Origin: Clostridiales bacterium
Lineage (GTDB): Bacteria; Bacillota; Clostridia; Saccharofermentanales; Saccharofermentanaceae
Reading direction: 5' to 3'
Length of the DNA: 64,000 nucleotides
NCBI GenBank assembly: GCA_017428545.1
Contig: JAFRQR010000008.1
Coordinates: 1-64,000 of the forward strand
Below, one piece after another: positions 5,836 through 16,147 of the stretch. The notes under the pieces are model-generated. The model was given only the letters and a program-made list of their open reading frames with translations, did no database searches and was not told the origin of the DNA. The stretch's first letter is position 1. Each line of letters starts with the position of its first letter. Made by a program: the position numbers and the translations under genes.

Positions 5836-7422
5836 CTATAGCATTTGAAATGTATTCAGTGCCGGAGCAATGGAAACAATGAGCACGGAAACAAAATCCA
5901 ACATCATCGGAAGGATCATATTGAATGCTTCGCGCTCGCGCTTTTTGCGGGAAGCATTCCGGCACAGTGCCCAGCAGGAAGAAGCCTGAAGACGTAAAAG
6001 ACCCAAGACCTCATTTCCGCCGGAGCGTTCATATCTTGCTGCAAGAAGCAGTGCGGATTGTGCTTCCGGAATACTGATGCGATGTGAAAAAGTTTCGAGT
6101 GCATCTGCAGCACTTACACCGCCTTCGATCTTGGAAAGCATATGCTTTAGTTCCTGACTAAGACAGCTTTGTTCCGCAAAAGCATATCCACAAGTGGAAA
6201 GGGCTTTCGGAAGGAGGATCCCGGATTCTAAAAGCGTCGATAACATCGAGATAAAAAGAGGCAGATCTTCCATCAGGATCAAGCGTCTTTTGTTCATTAT
6301 CGACTGCTGGTCAACATGAAGTAAAACGAGGATAAATGCATCCATAAAAACGACCAGCAGAATCGGGATCCGAAGCAGAAAACAGATGAGTAGAAACAAC
6401 GGTGTGCAGATCAATACTCTCGATATGACTTTGAAAATAAAACCGTCGAAAGCATCCATTGTCGAAAAGGATATTTCGCTGCACCATTCCAGTACTCTTG
6501 TCGTGTACATCGATGGAAGGGATAATCCGATCTTGTGGATCTTCCTTTTGTACTTTTCAGGAATGTTTTCACTTTCGGTCAGGTAGTTAAATCTGTTTTT
6601 CGACGGCTTTTCTCCGATAAGAGAGAACAGGTAGGTACAGGAAAATACCGCGATGGTAAATGCTACCGCCATCAGAAGTTTCCCAAGTCCCGTACCCTGG
6701 GCCTGATGCAGGTATTCTCCGCTGGTCATCGAAAGCAGATACGTGATACCGAAAGGCATCATGCAAAGAAGTAATGCTTCCGTGTTTTTTCCTGAGTTAT
6801 TTGCTTCGACTTCAGATTGTACGGAGTGAAGTTCAGATAGCATCTGGCAGCTGCTCCGGAGAATAGATATGATCTGGTTTCCGACTGTTTTTTGAAGAGA
6901 TAAAGCATGCAGGATCGGAAGTGTTTCATAGTAGTCCAGCATATGGCAGAAATGCGTCATGCAGCTGTCCAGTGATTCATGCGCCTGAAGCCGGTGCTCG
7001 ACATCTTTTAGTGCATGGGCAAAAGCTGCTCTTTTCCCGAATGCTTTTTCAATATCGACACGTGCACACAAAAACGCGCGTTCGATAGAATATCCGTCGG
7101 AAACGGATGTGCATAGTGACTGCATCAGTACTTTGTTCTGTGCACGAAGAGTAGTCGTCCTTTTTCCGTAAAGGACGCGGACGCAGGAAATAAACGGAAA
7201 GATCCCAAGTGGAATCGAGATCACCAGCTGGAGCCGGCTGTCCGCCAAAAAGGGACTCGACAAAAGATATACGATCGCAATGCATAAAGGAAGGATCGGA
7301 AGACATTTACTCATAAAGATGAGGTAAGTCTTTCTGCTTAACGCCCGGATCTCTTCGTTTTTGTTTTTTTCTTTTCCTCCGAAAAGGGCAGCTCCTTTTT
7401 CAAAAATGTCAGCATTTTGCAA
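5836..7422 (-). CDS. Fused TadB-TadC inner-membrane platform protein
   Basis: A protein of about 528 residues with two type II secretion F (GspF/TadC) domains. The first surrounds DGYSIERAFLCARVDIEKAF, the second LESGILLPKALSTCGYA and LLAARYERSGGNEVLG. Hydrophobic segments follow each, including a strong pair near residues 330-375 and a C-terminal helix ending SIAPALNTFQML. TadB and TadC are normally separate proteins of about 300 residues that anchor the TadA motor; here they form one chain. TTG at 7422 is the likely start because AAGGAGGAG lies 7 nt upstream; it overlaps the end of tadA by 14 nt. With the pilin broken downstream, the platform may have no substrate. Confidence 0.75.
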   Translation of the reverse strand: MQNADIFEKGAALFGGKEKNKNEEIRALSRKTYLIFMSKCLPILPLCIAIVYLLSSPFLADSRLQLVISIPLGIFPFISCVRVLYGKRTTTLRAQNKVLMQSLCTSVSDGYSIERAFLCARVDIEKAFGKRAAFAHALKDVEHRLQAHESLDSCMTHFCHMLDYYETLPILHALSLQKTVGNQIISILRSSCQMLSELHSVQSEVEANNSGKNTEALLLCMMPFGITYLLSMTSGEYLHQAQGTGLGKLLMAVAFTIAVFSCTYLFSLIGEKPSKNRFNYLTESENIPEKYKRKIHKIGLSLPSMYTTRVLEWCSEISFSTMDAFDGFIFKVISRVLICTPLFLLICFLLRIPILLVVFMDAFILVLLHVDQQSIMNKRRLILMEDLPLFISMLSTLLESGILLPKALSTCGYAFAEQSCLSQELKHMLSKIEGGVSAADALETFSHRISIPEAQSALLLAARYERSGGNEVLGLLRLQASSCWALCRNASRKKREREAFNMILPMMLDFVSVLIVSIAPALNTFQML

Positions 7423-8578
7423 GGCCGGTCTCCTCCTTGTATATGTAGATGTTTTCGATCTGAAAACGGTTGTCTTCAAGTGGACGCATTTCACTTATCT
7501 CGTCGATGAACCTTTTCCCGTCTTTTCCTCTTGTGATGTGAACGATGATATCGACACCCATGGCGATCTGACGTATGACCGCATCGTACGGAAGCGTCGA
7601 TCCTGCCATGACCATGGTGACCAGACGGTCGAGCATTTCATAGCAGGAATTGGCGTGCCCGGTGCAAAGAGACCCCGGGTGTCCCGTGTGAAGTGCATGA
7701 AGCATATCTGCTGCTTCCGAGCCGCGTACTTCTCCGACAACGACACGGTCCGGACGCATACGAAGGGCTGTACGGATCAGCTGGCCGATATCGACTCCGC
7801 CATGTCCGTCTGGACCGGGAAGCCGTGATTCCAGGCGTACCAGATTTGCAACTCCCTGCAGAGATAATTCCGCGGAATCCTCGATCGTCACGACTCGCTC
7901 GCTTTTCGGGATAAAGCCTGATAAAACATTGAGAAAAGTCGTTTTTCCCGAACCTGTGCCGCCACAGAGAAAAATCGTCTTTTTGCTTATCACGGAATGC
8001 GAAAGATAGATCGCGGCTTCTTTGGTGATAAATCCGCTTTTGATGAGCGAATGGATATCCGGACGGATACCGGTGAATTTTCGTATCGTGAAGATCGGAC
8101 CGTCGGGCGCAACAGGAGGGAGGACAGCGTTGGCACGTGAGCCGTCCGGGAGACGCAGGTCAGCGATCGGGAAAGCTTCGTTCAGGGGACGGTTAGCGGA
8201 AGAGAAAAAATGAAGGATCAGCTGTTCGAGATTTTCTCTGCTTTCAAAACGAAGATCAGAAGGGAAAAGTCTTCCGCTCTTTTCGAAAAAGATATGATCA
8301 GGTCCGTTGACCATGATCTCCGTGACCTGCGGATCATCCATCAGAGCCTGAAGGATATCCAGCCTTCGCATCCTGTTAAACAGCGTCGTCGCAAGATGCC
8401 TCTTTTCTTCCAGCGGAAGATCGGCGCACTTTTCCGACTGATTGATACAGTCGGCGATGATCTCTCGGAAGGTATGATCATCGACTTCATCATAGCCATG
8501 CATGGACTGAAGGATCAGCGTAGTCAGTTCCGGGATAGAAATATCGGTTTTGGAAGACTTTTTCTCTTTGGTCTTCAT
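7409..8578 (-). CDS. tadA: TadA/CpaF secretion ATPase
   Basis: A protein of 389 residues of the type II/IV secretion ATPase family that powers Flp pilus assembly. A Walker A GGTGSGKT lies near 206-213, an Asp box VTIEDSAEL and a Walker B-like segment DRVVVGEVRG follow, then a HTGHPGSLCTGHANS histidine box. The N-terminal domain contains MVNGPDHIFFEKSG, typical of CpaF. It overlaps the TadB-TadC gene and follows the TadZ-like gene by 48 nt, so the three form one minus-strand operon. The ribosome site before ATG 8578 is weak. All catalytic motifs appear intact. Confidence 0.92.
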   Translation of the reverse strand: MKTKEKKSSKTDISIPELTTLILQSMHGYDEVDDHTFREIIADCINQSEKCADLPLEEKRHLATTLFNRMRRLDILQALMDDPQVTEIMVNGPDHIFFEKSGRLFPSDLRFESRENLEQLILHFFSSANRPLNEAFPIADLRLPDGSRANAVLPPVAPDGPIFTIRKFTGIRPDIHSLIKSGFITKEAAIYLSHSVISKKTIFLCGGTGSGKTTFLNVLSGFIPKSERVVTIEDSAELSLQGVANLVRLESRLPGPDGHGGVDIGQLIRTALRMRPDRVVVGEVRGSEAADMLHALHTGHPGSLCTGHANSCYEMLDRLVTMVMAGSTLPYDAVIRQIAMGVDIIVHITRGKDGKRFIDEISEMRPLEDNRFQIENIYIYKEETGLAKC

Positions 8579-8626
8579 GAGATAAACACTGCCAAAAGCA
8601 AAGGGCAGATACTCCTTTCGAAAGTG

Positions 8627-9553
8627 TTATTTGATCTTTCCTGAGATCGAAAACGGGTAGTCCTGATGAGAGGTTCCTTTATGCAGTTTCAAAAGCTCGT
8701 CGATCTCGCAGCAGAGCATGGCATCTTTTTCCATGTGAAGGGGCGTGATGATCTCCATGTGACGGAGATTTTTGCTTAAGGTCCGCATCCTGACAAAAGA
8801 CAGGCCGTCACTTACCACAAGAAGTAGGGACTTCCCGGAAAGACCCGACAGATACCTCACCGTTTTGGAAATGAGGATCAGGATCGTTCTCGAGTGGCAG
8901 GTGATCAGATCGTCGGAGTGTTCCGGTTTTCCGAAACGAAGATCACCATACGGATCCGGTTCCAGATAAGACGGGATCGACTGGGGCGGGAACTTCCCCA
9001 TTTTCAGTTTGGATAAAAGGTCCGTAACACCGCTGCATCTGTTGGCATTTTCCTTTTCCCAGGAAGGAGGATCTTTCGGCATAAGAATGCCGGGCATCAC
9101 ATCCAGGCGTACGATATGGGAAAAACTTGATCTGCTCCGTTCAAGAAGAGAGGTGACATGCGCCTCCCTTTCCTTCGGGGGAACAAAGGAAAGGACGAGG
9201 CATGTCTGTACGGAAGAATCCTGTGAGACGGGGATCCTTCCTAAACCGGCAAGAGTTTCCACTTCGTGAGAGATCATCAGGACATCTTTTGGGGGATATG
9301 GTTTTGTAGTTTGAAGAAGGGGGACTAAAATTGGAGTGCGTCCTGAAGCACAGTGAGCGAGGATCTCTTTCTCCGAGATCTCATTTTGGTTATATAGCAC
9401 GAAGTCGCTGTCCAGAAGAAGTTCTCTATGCGCCAAAAGCATCTCTTGTGAAACAGGGAATGCCAGAAAGTCGGGCACCTGTTTCCGAAGACGCGAAATG
9501 AGAAGGGATGTAAAGCAGATATCCGCATCTATGATGGCGATCGTGCGTGTCAT
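8627..9553 (-). CDS. TadZ/CpaE-like pilus localisation protein
   Basis: A protein of 308 residues. The first 110 residues look like an atypical receiver fold (IAIIDADICFTSLLISRLR, a run of hydrophobic strands), followed by a divergent domain containing SGKSLLLVVSDGLSFVRMRTL, as in TadZ/CpaE proteins that place the Tad machine in the cell. I see no clear P-loop, so ATP binding is doubtful. It is the first gene of the remaining Tad operon; AAGGAGG lies about 13 nt before the ATG. The call rests on operon position as much as on sequence. Confidence 0.6.
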   Translation of the reverse strand: MTRTIAIIDADICFTSLLISRLRKQVPDFLAFPVSQEMLLAHRELLLDSDFVLYNQNEISEKEILAHCASGRTPILVPLLQTTKPYPPKDVLMISHEVETLAGLGRIPVSQDSSVQTCLVLSFVPPKEREAHVTSLLERSRSSFSHIVRLDVMPGILMPKDPPSWEKENANRCSGVTDLLSKLKMGKFPPQSIPSYLEPDPYGDLRFGKPEHSDDLITCHSRTILILISKTVRYLSGLSGKSLLLVVSDGLSFVRMRTLSKNLRHMEIITPLHMEKDAMLCCEIDELLKLHKGTSHQDYPFSISGKIK

Positions 9554-9721
9554 TTTCTTTTTGAGACCTCCTTGCCGTGGTGTGAGTCAATTAAAGCAGA
9601 AAGAAGCATTTTAAAATCCGACAAAATGTCGCAAAAACTACCACGATTGCGACTTTTCCGGCGAAGACCCCTGCGGCTTCGGTGTCTTGAAAAATCACGG
9701 AAAATTTGAGCGAAAAATACC

Positions 9722-9750
9722 TTGCCAAGTGTAGGGACGAGTGGTATCAT
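9722..9750 (+). promoter_or_regulatory. Promoter of the metK leader
   Basis: TTGCCA at 9722-9727 and TATCAT at 9745-9750 are separated by 17 nt, and the SAM riboswitch starts about 20 nt downstream. Confidence 0.6.
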
Positions 9751-9769
9751 ACTGCCAACAACTGAAATG

Positions 9770-9875
9770 CATCTCTTATCAAGAGCGACGGAGGGATCTG
9801 GCCCTATGAAGTCCGGCAACCGCGGTAAAGCAGCGGTGCCAAATCCAGCAGGTGTGACCTGAAAGATGAGGATAG
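9770..9875 (+). promoter_or_regulatory. SAM-I (S-box) riboswitch
   Basis: The conserved SAM-I core is clear: CTCTTATCAAGAG, GGAGGGATCTGGCCC, TGAAGTCCGGCAACC and a 3' segment ending GATGAG. It binds S-adenosylmethionine and shuts down transcription through the hairpin at 9891-9930. It stands directly before metK, so the cell lowers SAM synthetase expression when SAM is plentiful. Confidence 0.93.
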
Positions 9876-9890
9876 TTTATATGATTTATC

Positions 9891-9930
9891 AAACCTTTCC
9901 TCTGATGATTTCGGGAAAGGTTTTTATTTT
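9891..9930 (+). terminator. Riboswitch-controlled terminator
   Basis: AAACCTTTCC pairs with GGGAAAGGTTT and runs into TTTTTATTTT. It lies between the SAM aptamer and the metK ribosome site TTAGGAGG, as expected for the expression platform. Confidence 0.88.
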
Positions 9931-9951
9931 ACTTACTTTAGGAGGTTCTTT

Positions 9952-11151
9952 ATGGACAGAAACAGACAGGGAAAATGGCTTTTTACATCCGAATCCGTAA
10001 CAGAAGGACATCCGGATAAGATCTGCGATCAGATCTCCGATGCGGTCCTTGACGCGATCATTGCAGATGACCCGATGGCGCGTGTTGCCTGCGAGACCAC
10101 ATGTACGACAGGTATGGTCTTCGTAATGGGTGAGATCACGACAAGTGCATATGTAGATATTCCGTCGATCGTTCGTGACACCGTCAAGGAGATCGGCTAT
10201 GACGGAAGTGATTCCGGATTCGACTATAAGACATGTGCGATCCTGACATCGATCGACGAGCAGTCTCCGGATATCGCGCAGGGCGTTAACTGCTCTCTCG
10301 AAAAAAGAGAACACACAGATGAAAGTGACCTCGATACCGGTGCCGGCGACCAGGGCATGATGTTCGGTTATGCAAATAACGACACCGAAGAACTGATGCC
10401 GCTTCCGATCTCACTGGCGCACAAGCTGACACGCCGTCTGACCCAGGTCAGAAAAGAAGGTCTTGTTGATTTTCTGCGTCCGGACGGAAAGAGCCAGGTA
10501 ACGATCGAATATGACGGAAGAACTCCGAAGAGGATCGAGGCTGTCGTTATTTCCACACAGCACAAGGATTCTGTTTCTTACGAAGAACTTGCTTCCGCGG
10601 TAAAAGAACTGGTCATTTATCCGGTCCTTCCGAAGGAGTTTGTCGATGAGAACACCAAGATCTTTATCAACCCGACAGGACGTTTCGTAGTCGGCGGTCC
10701 GCAGGGCGACAGCGGCCTTACTGGAAGAAAGATCATCGTTGATACATACGGCGGATATGCCCGTCACGGCGGCGGAGCTTTCTCCGGTAAAGACCCGACA
10801 AAGGTCGACCGTTCCGCAGCATATGCAGCCCGTTATATCGCAAAGAATATCGTAGCTTCCGGTATCGCAGATGAGTGCGAGATCCAGTTCGCTTATGCGA
10901 TCGGTGTTGCCCGTCCGGTATCTGTCATGGTAGATACATTCGGTTCCGGCAAGATCTCCGATGAGAGGATCACCGAGATCGTCAACGAAGTATTCGATCT
11001 TCGTCCGGCAGCGATCATCCGTGATCTGGATCTGCGCCGCCCGATCTATAAGGCAACGGCTGCTTATGGCCACTTCGGAAGAAATGACGCGGGCTTCCCG
11101 TGGGAGAAGACGGATAAGGCAGAGATCCTTAAGGCAAAGGCAGGCCTGTAA
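9952..11151 (+). CDS. metK: S-adenosylmethionine synthetase
   Basis: A protein of 399 residues, normal for the family, making S-adenosylmethionine from methionine and ATP. Family signatures are present: [16 protein letters not shown] near the N-terminus, [12 protein letters not shown] in the middle, and [25 protein letters not shown] split over the later third. The ATG has TTAGGAGG nine bases upstream. Expression is governed by the SAM-I riboswitch before it, giving direct product feedback. The gene is complete and nothing is unusual. Confidence 0.98.
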   Translation: MDRNRQGKWLFTSESVTEGHPDKICDQISDAVLDAIIADDPMARVACETTCTTGMVFVMGEITTSAYVDIPSIVRDTVKEIGYDGSDSGFDYKTCAILTSIDEQSPDIAQGVNCSLEKREHTDESDLDTGAGDQGMMFGYANNDTEELMPLPISLAHKLTRRLTQVRKEGLVDFLRPDGKSQVTIEYDGRTPKRIEAVVISTQHKDSVSYEELASAVKELVIYPVLPKEFVDENTKIFINPTGRFVVGGPQGDSGLTGRKIIVDTYGGYARHGGGAFSGKDPTKVDRSAAYAARYIAKNIVASGIADECEIQFAYAIGVARPVSVMVDTFGSGKISDERITEIVNEVFDLRPAAIIRDLDLRRPIYKATAAYGHFGRNDAGFPWEKTDKAEILKAKAGL

Positions 11152-11184
11152 GGTCAGAAAGAAAATAACTCTCGGAGCTTATAC

Positions 11185-12945
11185 ATGGAAGGAATGTGTC
11201 TGGATCATTTTGTAACGAATGAACTGATGCGTTCATTCGAGCGGATCCTCGGCAAAAACGGTCATACGTTTTTGCCGATGTCGTTATGGAAAGAAGAAGG
11301 CGAAAAGATCCTGAAAAACGCATGGTTTTCCACGGATTTCCAGTCGCCCTGCTTCTTTTGCGCGTACAAAGACAAGCCGGAATGTATGGAATACAGAAAG
11401 GCCTTTGTGCAGAGCATCGTTCCGAACTGGTTTCAGGAACAGATGGACGCGGAGATCATTTCGCTTTGCTCCTGGGATGAAAAAGAATCGAGGCTGCATT
11501 TTTACAAGAAGTTCGACCGGGCGGTCAAGTCCGGAAAAGAGATCTGGGTCGCCGATGACCGCGCGATAAGAGCGGAAGCGGCGATCGCCAAGCGCGTCAA
11601 AAAGGCGATGAAAGACAGATCCGTCAATGAAGAGGTTCTGGAAAAAGCACTTAGGTGGACGCAGGTAGGAGAAGAATTCAAGCTTTCCAAAGAACAGGAA
11701 GCCGTCGTGCGGACGGCGCTGAGCAAGAATTTCGTCATCGTCGACGGCGGTCCTGGTACGGGAAAGACGACGATCCTGCGGGTCATCTACCAGTACTATC
11801 TCAATATCCACAGCGATCATGTTTTCTGCTGTGCACCGACCGGCAAGGCGGCAAAGAGAATGGGAGATGTGACGAACGCGCCTGCGCAGACGCTTCACCG
11901 ACTTCTCGGAGCGACCTATGACGAGGATTCGGATGAGAGCTATTTCTACTACACGAAGAATAACCACCATCCGGGAAAAGTATTTCTGATCGACGAAGCG
12001 AGCATGATCGACTGCGTGATTTTTTCGCAGTTCCTCGAGACGGTCGATGATGACGCCGTCATTGTTCTGGTCGGAGATTCCCACCAGCTGCCTTCGGTAG
12101 GTGCGGGACGTGTCCTGGCCGATCTGATAGGCTCGGGGAAAGTCCCTGTATGTACGCTTGTCGAAAACTTCCGCCAGGTCAGAAGCAGCATGATCGTCAA
12201 AAATGCGTCGAACATCCTTCACGGAAAAGAAATGGAGTTCCCGGAGGAGGCTTCGGATATCCATTTTGTCTATGCCAGACAAAACGAGATCCTCGACTAT
12301 GTCGCCGAGTGGATCCGAAAGAACAATCCGGACTGCCATATCGATGCATGGCGCGAAATGGCGATCCTGTGTCCGAGAAGAAACGGCCCGGTCAGTACCG
12401 ACTCGATTAACGAGATGATGCAGAAACTGACATCGAACAGACGGGGCAGCCGTCCGTCCGCGATCCGGATCAGGGAAGGCCTGACGAGATATTTTTCAAA
12501 AGAAGACCGCGTCATCCAGATCAAGAACGACTATCGTCTCTTGTGCAAAGAACCCGACGGGTCCGAAGGCGAAGGTGTTTTTAACGGAGACATCGGATTC
12601 GTAAGAGAGATCACGCCCACTTCGGAGTTTCCTCTGGACATTCTTTTCGATGACGGAAGAAGGGCGTCCTATCCCGTGGAAAGACTGACAGATCTGGAAC
12701 TTGCGTATGCGCTTACCGTGCATAAGGCGCAGGGCGGGGAGTGGAAGAAGGTTCTTTTGGTCCTGCCGCCGGAAAGAGGCCCGATCTTTAACCGAAACCT
12801 TCTTTATACGGCAGTGACCCGTGCCAAGAATGAACTATGGATCGTGGGAGATCAGAAGACGATCTCGTTCATGATCTCATCCCAATACTCAGAAACGAGA
12901 AAAACAGCGCTGAAGATCTTTCTTGAAGGTCAAAACGAATCCTAA
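11185..12945 (+). CDS. RecD-like superfamily 1 DNA helicase
   Basis: A protein of 586 residues. Walker A DGGPGTGKTT lies near 186-195, Walker B FLIDEASMID follows, then VGDSHQLPSVGAGRVLADL, the RecD/TraA motif III, and near the C-terminus ALTVHKAQGGEWKKV and LLYTAVTRAKNELWIVGD. It should unwind DNA in the 5'-3' direction. It is much shorter than the RecD2 of about 750 residues usual in Firmicutes and lacks that protein's long N-terminal region; it is nearer in length to RecD of RecBCD. No recB or recC is nearby. CGGAG lies 7 nt before the ATG. It follows metK by 33 nt and may be read with it. Confidence 0.85.
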   Translation: MEGMCLDHFVTNELMRSFERILGKNGHTFLPMSLWKEEGEKILKNAWFSTDFQSPCFFCAYKDKPECMEYRKAFVQSIVPNWFQEQMDAEIISLCSWDEKESRLHFYKKFDRAVKSGKEIWVADDRAIRAEAAIAKRVKKAMKDRSVNEEVLEKALRWTQVGEEFKLSKEQEAVVRTALSKNFVIVDGGPGTGKTTILRVIYQYYLNIHSDHVFCCAPTGKAAKRMGDVTNAPAQTLHRLLGATYDEDSDESYFYYTKNNHHPGKVFLIDEASMIDCVIFSQFLETVDDDAVIVLVGDSHQLPSVGAGRVLADLIGSGKVPVCTLVENFRQVRSSMIVKNASNILHGKEMEFPEEASDIHFVYARQNEILDYVAEWIRKNNPDCHIDAWREMAILCPRRNGPVSTDSINEMMQKLTSNRRGSRPSAIRIREGLTRYFSKEDRVIQIKNDYRLLCKEPDGSEGEGVFNGDIGFVREITPTSEFPLDILFDDGRRASYPVERLTDLELAYALTVHKAQGGEWKKVLLVLPPERGPIFNRNLLYTAVTRAKNELWIVGDQKTISFMISSQYSETRKTALKIFLEGQNES

Positions 12946-12996
12946 TCCTATCCTGATCTCATAGTGCGCCGGATTTCCTGAAATAAGGAGGCTCCT

Positions 12997-13737
12997 ATGA
13001 TGAACCAAAAGATCAAAAACGCGGCCACATCCGCGCTTTCCTTCCTTTTCCCGAGTGTCTGCATCAATTGCGGCCGTGTCCTTATCGAGCGCGGAAACTG
13101 CGGAATAAAGACAAAAGAACTTCAGATCTGCACATCCTGCCTTTGCAAACTTCCCGTCAGGCTATCGACAGAGAGGTGGTTTCCCTGTCTTTCCGAGCCC
13201 TACGGCGACGATCCGATCCCCGATTTTTCCGTCTGGGCGCTTTTTCACTATGAAATGCCGGTGACGCTTCTGGTCAAACGGCTCAAATTCTTTTCCGAGA
13301 TCTACTGTGGGCAGCTTCTGGCGGATCTGATGGGCCGGGAGTTTCCGAAAAATACGCCCGTGAAGTGGGATGCCGTCGTGCCGGTCCCGCTTTCGGAAAA
13401 GCGCCTGCGAAAGAGAGGCTATAATCAGGCGGAAGTGCTGGCAAAAGGGCTTTCGGAGCACCTCGGTGTACCTTTGTGTAACAATGTTATACGGAAGGTC
13501 AGACACACGAAACAGCAGAGCAGATACCAGGATCCGCAGCAAAGAAGTCAAAATGTACAGGGCGCATATGCGGTCGATGAGAATTGGGACATCACCGGCT
13601 GGAATATTATCCTGGTGGACGATATCCTAACGACCGGGGCGACACTTCATGAAGCGGCGAAAGTGCTTTTCGAAAACGGGGCTTCGGCCGTCGTCGGAGC
13701 CGTGTGCGCCACACATCGTGAAAACATAGAAAACTGA
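12997..13737 (+). CDS. comFC: ComFC-family phosphoribosyltransferase-like protein
   Basis: A protein of 246 residues. An N-terminal zinc-binding part (CINCGRV and CTSCLCKLP) is followed by a type I phosphoribosyltransferase fold with the PRPP loop NIILVDDILTTGATLHEA. ComFC works with the helicase ComFA in DNA uptake during competence and is also linked to recombination and DNA repair. No comFA is present in the window. A strong AAGGAGGCTCC precedes two possible ATG starts at 12997 and 13000. The gene stands after the RecD-like helicase, which may be functionally related. Confidence 0.88.
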   Translation: MMNQKIKNAATSALSFLFPSVCINCGRVLIERGNCGIKTKELQICTSCLCKLPVRLSTERWFPCLSEPYGDDPIPDFSVWALFHYEMPVTLLVKRLKFFSEIYCGQLLADLMGREFPKNTPVKWDAVVPVPLSEKRLRKRGYNQAEVLAKGLSEHLGVPLCNNVIRKVRHTKQQSRYQDPQQRSQNVQGAYAVDENWDITGWNIILVDDILTTGATLHEAAKVLFENGASAVVGAVCATHRENIEN

Positions 13738-13803
13738 TATATTTCCGCCTTGGAATTGTTACAGTTTAGTAATCCCTTTTCGCTTCCCTTTTTGTAAGTA
13801 TAC

Positions 13804-13812
13804 TGGTATAAT
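13804..13812 (+). promoter_or_regulatory. Extended -10 promoter of the 6S RNA
   Basis: TGGTATAAT is a perfect extended -10 element. The predicted start is close to 13819, where the closing stem of the RNA begins. The -35 region is weak. Confidence 0.6.
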
Positions 13813-13817
13813 AAAGA

Positions 13818-14006
13818 CAACCTAAAGCTGATGCTCATGTTTTTGAACCTTCATGACATAATCGGGAATCCGGTGTCGGTGCAGAGACGATCAAGCCTTA
13901 CCGCTTCTTCGGAAGCGCTCCCGAGAGGAAGATCTTAGACTGCCGCAGGATACCCACCTGGCGATCGCTAGGTGTCAAAAGTGGGCGCGGTTTTGGGCTT
14001 TTATTT
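13818..14006 (+). ncRNA. ssrS: Probable 6S RNA
   Basis: The transcript of about 190 nt can close on itself: CCTAAAGCTG at 13821-13830 pairs with CGGTTTTGGG at 13988-13997, counting G-U pairs. Inside are ATCAAGCCTTACCG and a stem CCCACCTGGCGATCGCTAGGTG like those of known 6S RNAs. 6S RNA mimics an open promoter and holds the housekeeping RNA polymerase in stationary phase. A T-rich CTTTTATTTT follows the closing stem. It is not a T-box: the T-box and specifier features are absent. Moderate certainty; a covariance search would settle it. Confidence 0.6.
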
Positions 14007-14064
14007 TCGACAAAAAGAACGGGAAGAAGAATGAGTCTTAGAAAAGATTCAAAACTGGTTACTG

Positions 14065-14099
14065 CGCGTGAGCCTGCCACGACAGGCTCGCTTTTGTTT
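14065..14099 (+). terminator. Hairpin terminator between 6S RNA and cysS
   Basis: GAGCCTG pairs with CAGGCTC, extended by GCG/CGC with one bulge, and is followed by TTTTGTTT. It probably ends read-through from the 6S RNA. Confidence 0.7.
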
Positions 14100-14307
14100 G
14101 TCAATTTTCACCATGTTTTTCAAGTTCTCGCAGATCGTAAAGTAAGACAGTTCCTGTTTAGGATCGGCGCCAACGCGGCCGCTCCCGAGCGATGTTGTGC
14201 TGTCTGTACCTGCGTGTCGGGGCAATAAGTACTGCTTTGGCACAGCTTCCGGCTGTATTTGTGCCGGATGAGAATCTAATTTGATGAAATACCATGGAGG
14301 AAATAAC
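14100..14307 (+). other. Leader region before cysS, function unknown
   Basis: About 200 nt without a gene. It contains a bulged stem GGCACAG...GTGCC near 14240-14262 but no T-box motif and no recognisable riboswitch core. A 65-codon open frame crosses it without a ribosome site and is not accepted as a gene. Confidence 0.4.
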
Positions 14308-15731
<1,424 letters not shown>

Positions 15732-15735
<4 letters not shown>

Positions 15736-16136
15736 TGATCCCGATCCCGCCGGAGGATATCCGTGAGGTACCGACGTCGGTACTGGCGTATGTCGGCGAT
15801 GCCGTATACGAGCTTCACATCCGCATGCACATCGTCGCATGCTTCGGCGGGCAGTCCGGGGTACTGCACAAAAAGGCAGTCCGGTATGTAAGCGCACCAG
15901 CACAGGCGCATGCGATCCGCATCCTTCACGATGAGCTTTCCGAGGAAGAACAGAATGTCTTCCGAAGAGGAAAGAACGGACATCAGGGAAGCATGGCCAA
16001 GAACGCAAGCCCTGCGGACTATAAATACGCGACAGGTCTCGAGACCCTGATCGGTTATCTGTATCTGTCGGGGAAAGAAGAACGTATGGAAGAACTGATC
16101 CGAAGGATCATTGAGATACTAGAAGAAGGCGCATAA
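15732..16136 (+). CDS. mrnC: Mini-ribonuclease III (23S rRNA maturation)
   Basis: A protein of 134 residues containing only an RNase III catalytic domain. SVLAYVGDAVYELHIR carries the acidic residues of the RNase III signature, and YKYATGLETLIGYLYLSG supplies the second catalytic glutamate. Mini-III trims the ends of 23S rRNA precursors. The double-stranded RNA-binding domain of full RNase III is absent, as is normal here. The order cysS-mrnC-rlmB is the classical Firmicutes arrangement. Confidence 0.95.
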
Positions 16137-16147
16137 AGGAGATACCG

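Noticed and set aside
14031..14228. 65-codon frame between 6S RNA and cysS
   Set aside because: It reads straight through the terminator hairpin at 14065-14099 and resembles no protein.
13818..14307. T-box leader for cysS
   Set aside because: The conserved T-box sequence and specifier loop are absent, and the RNA closes on itself and ends well before cysS.
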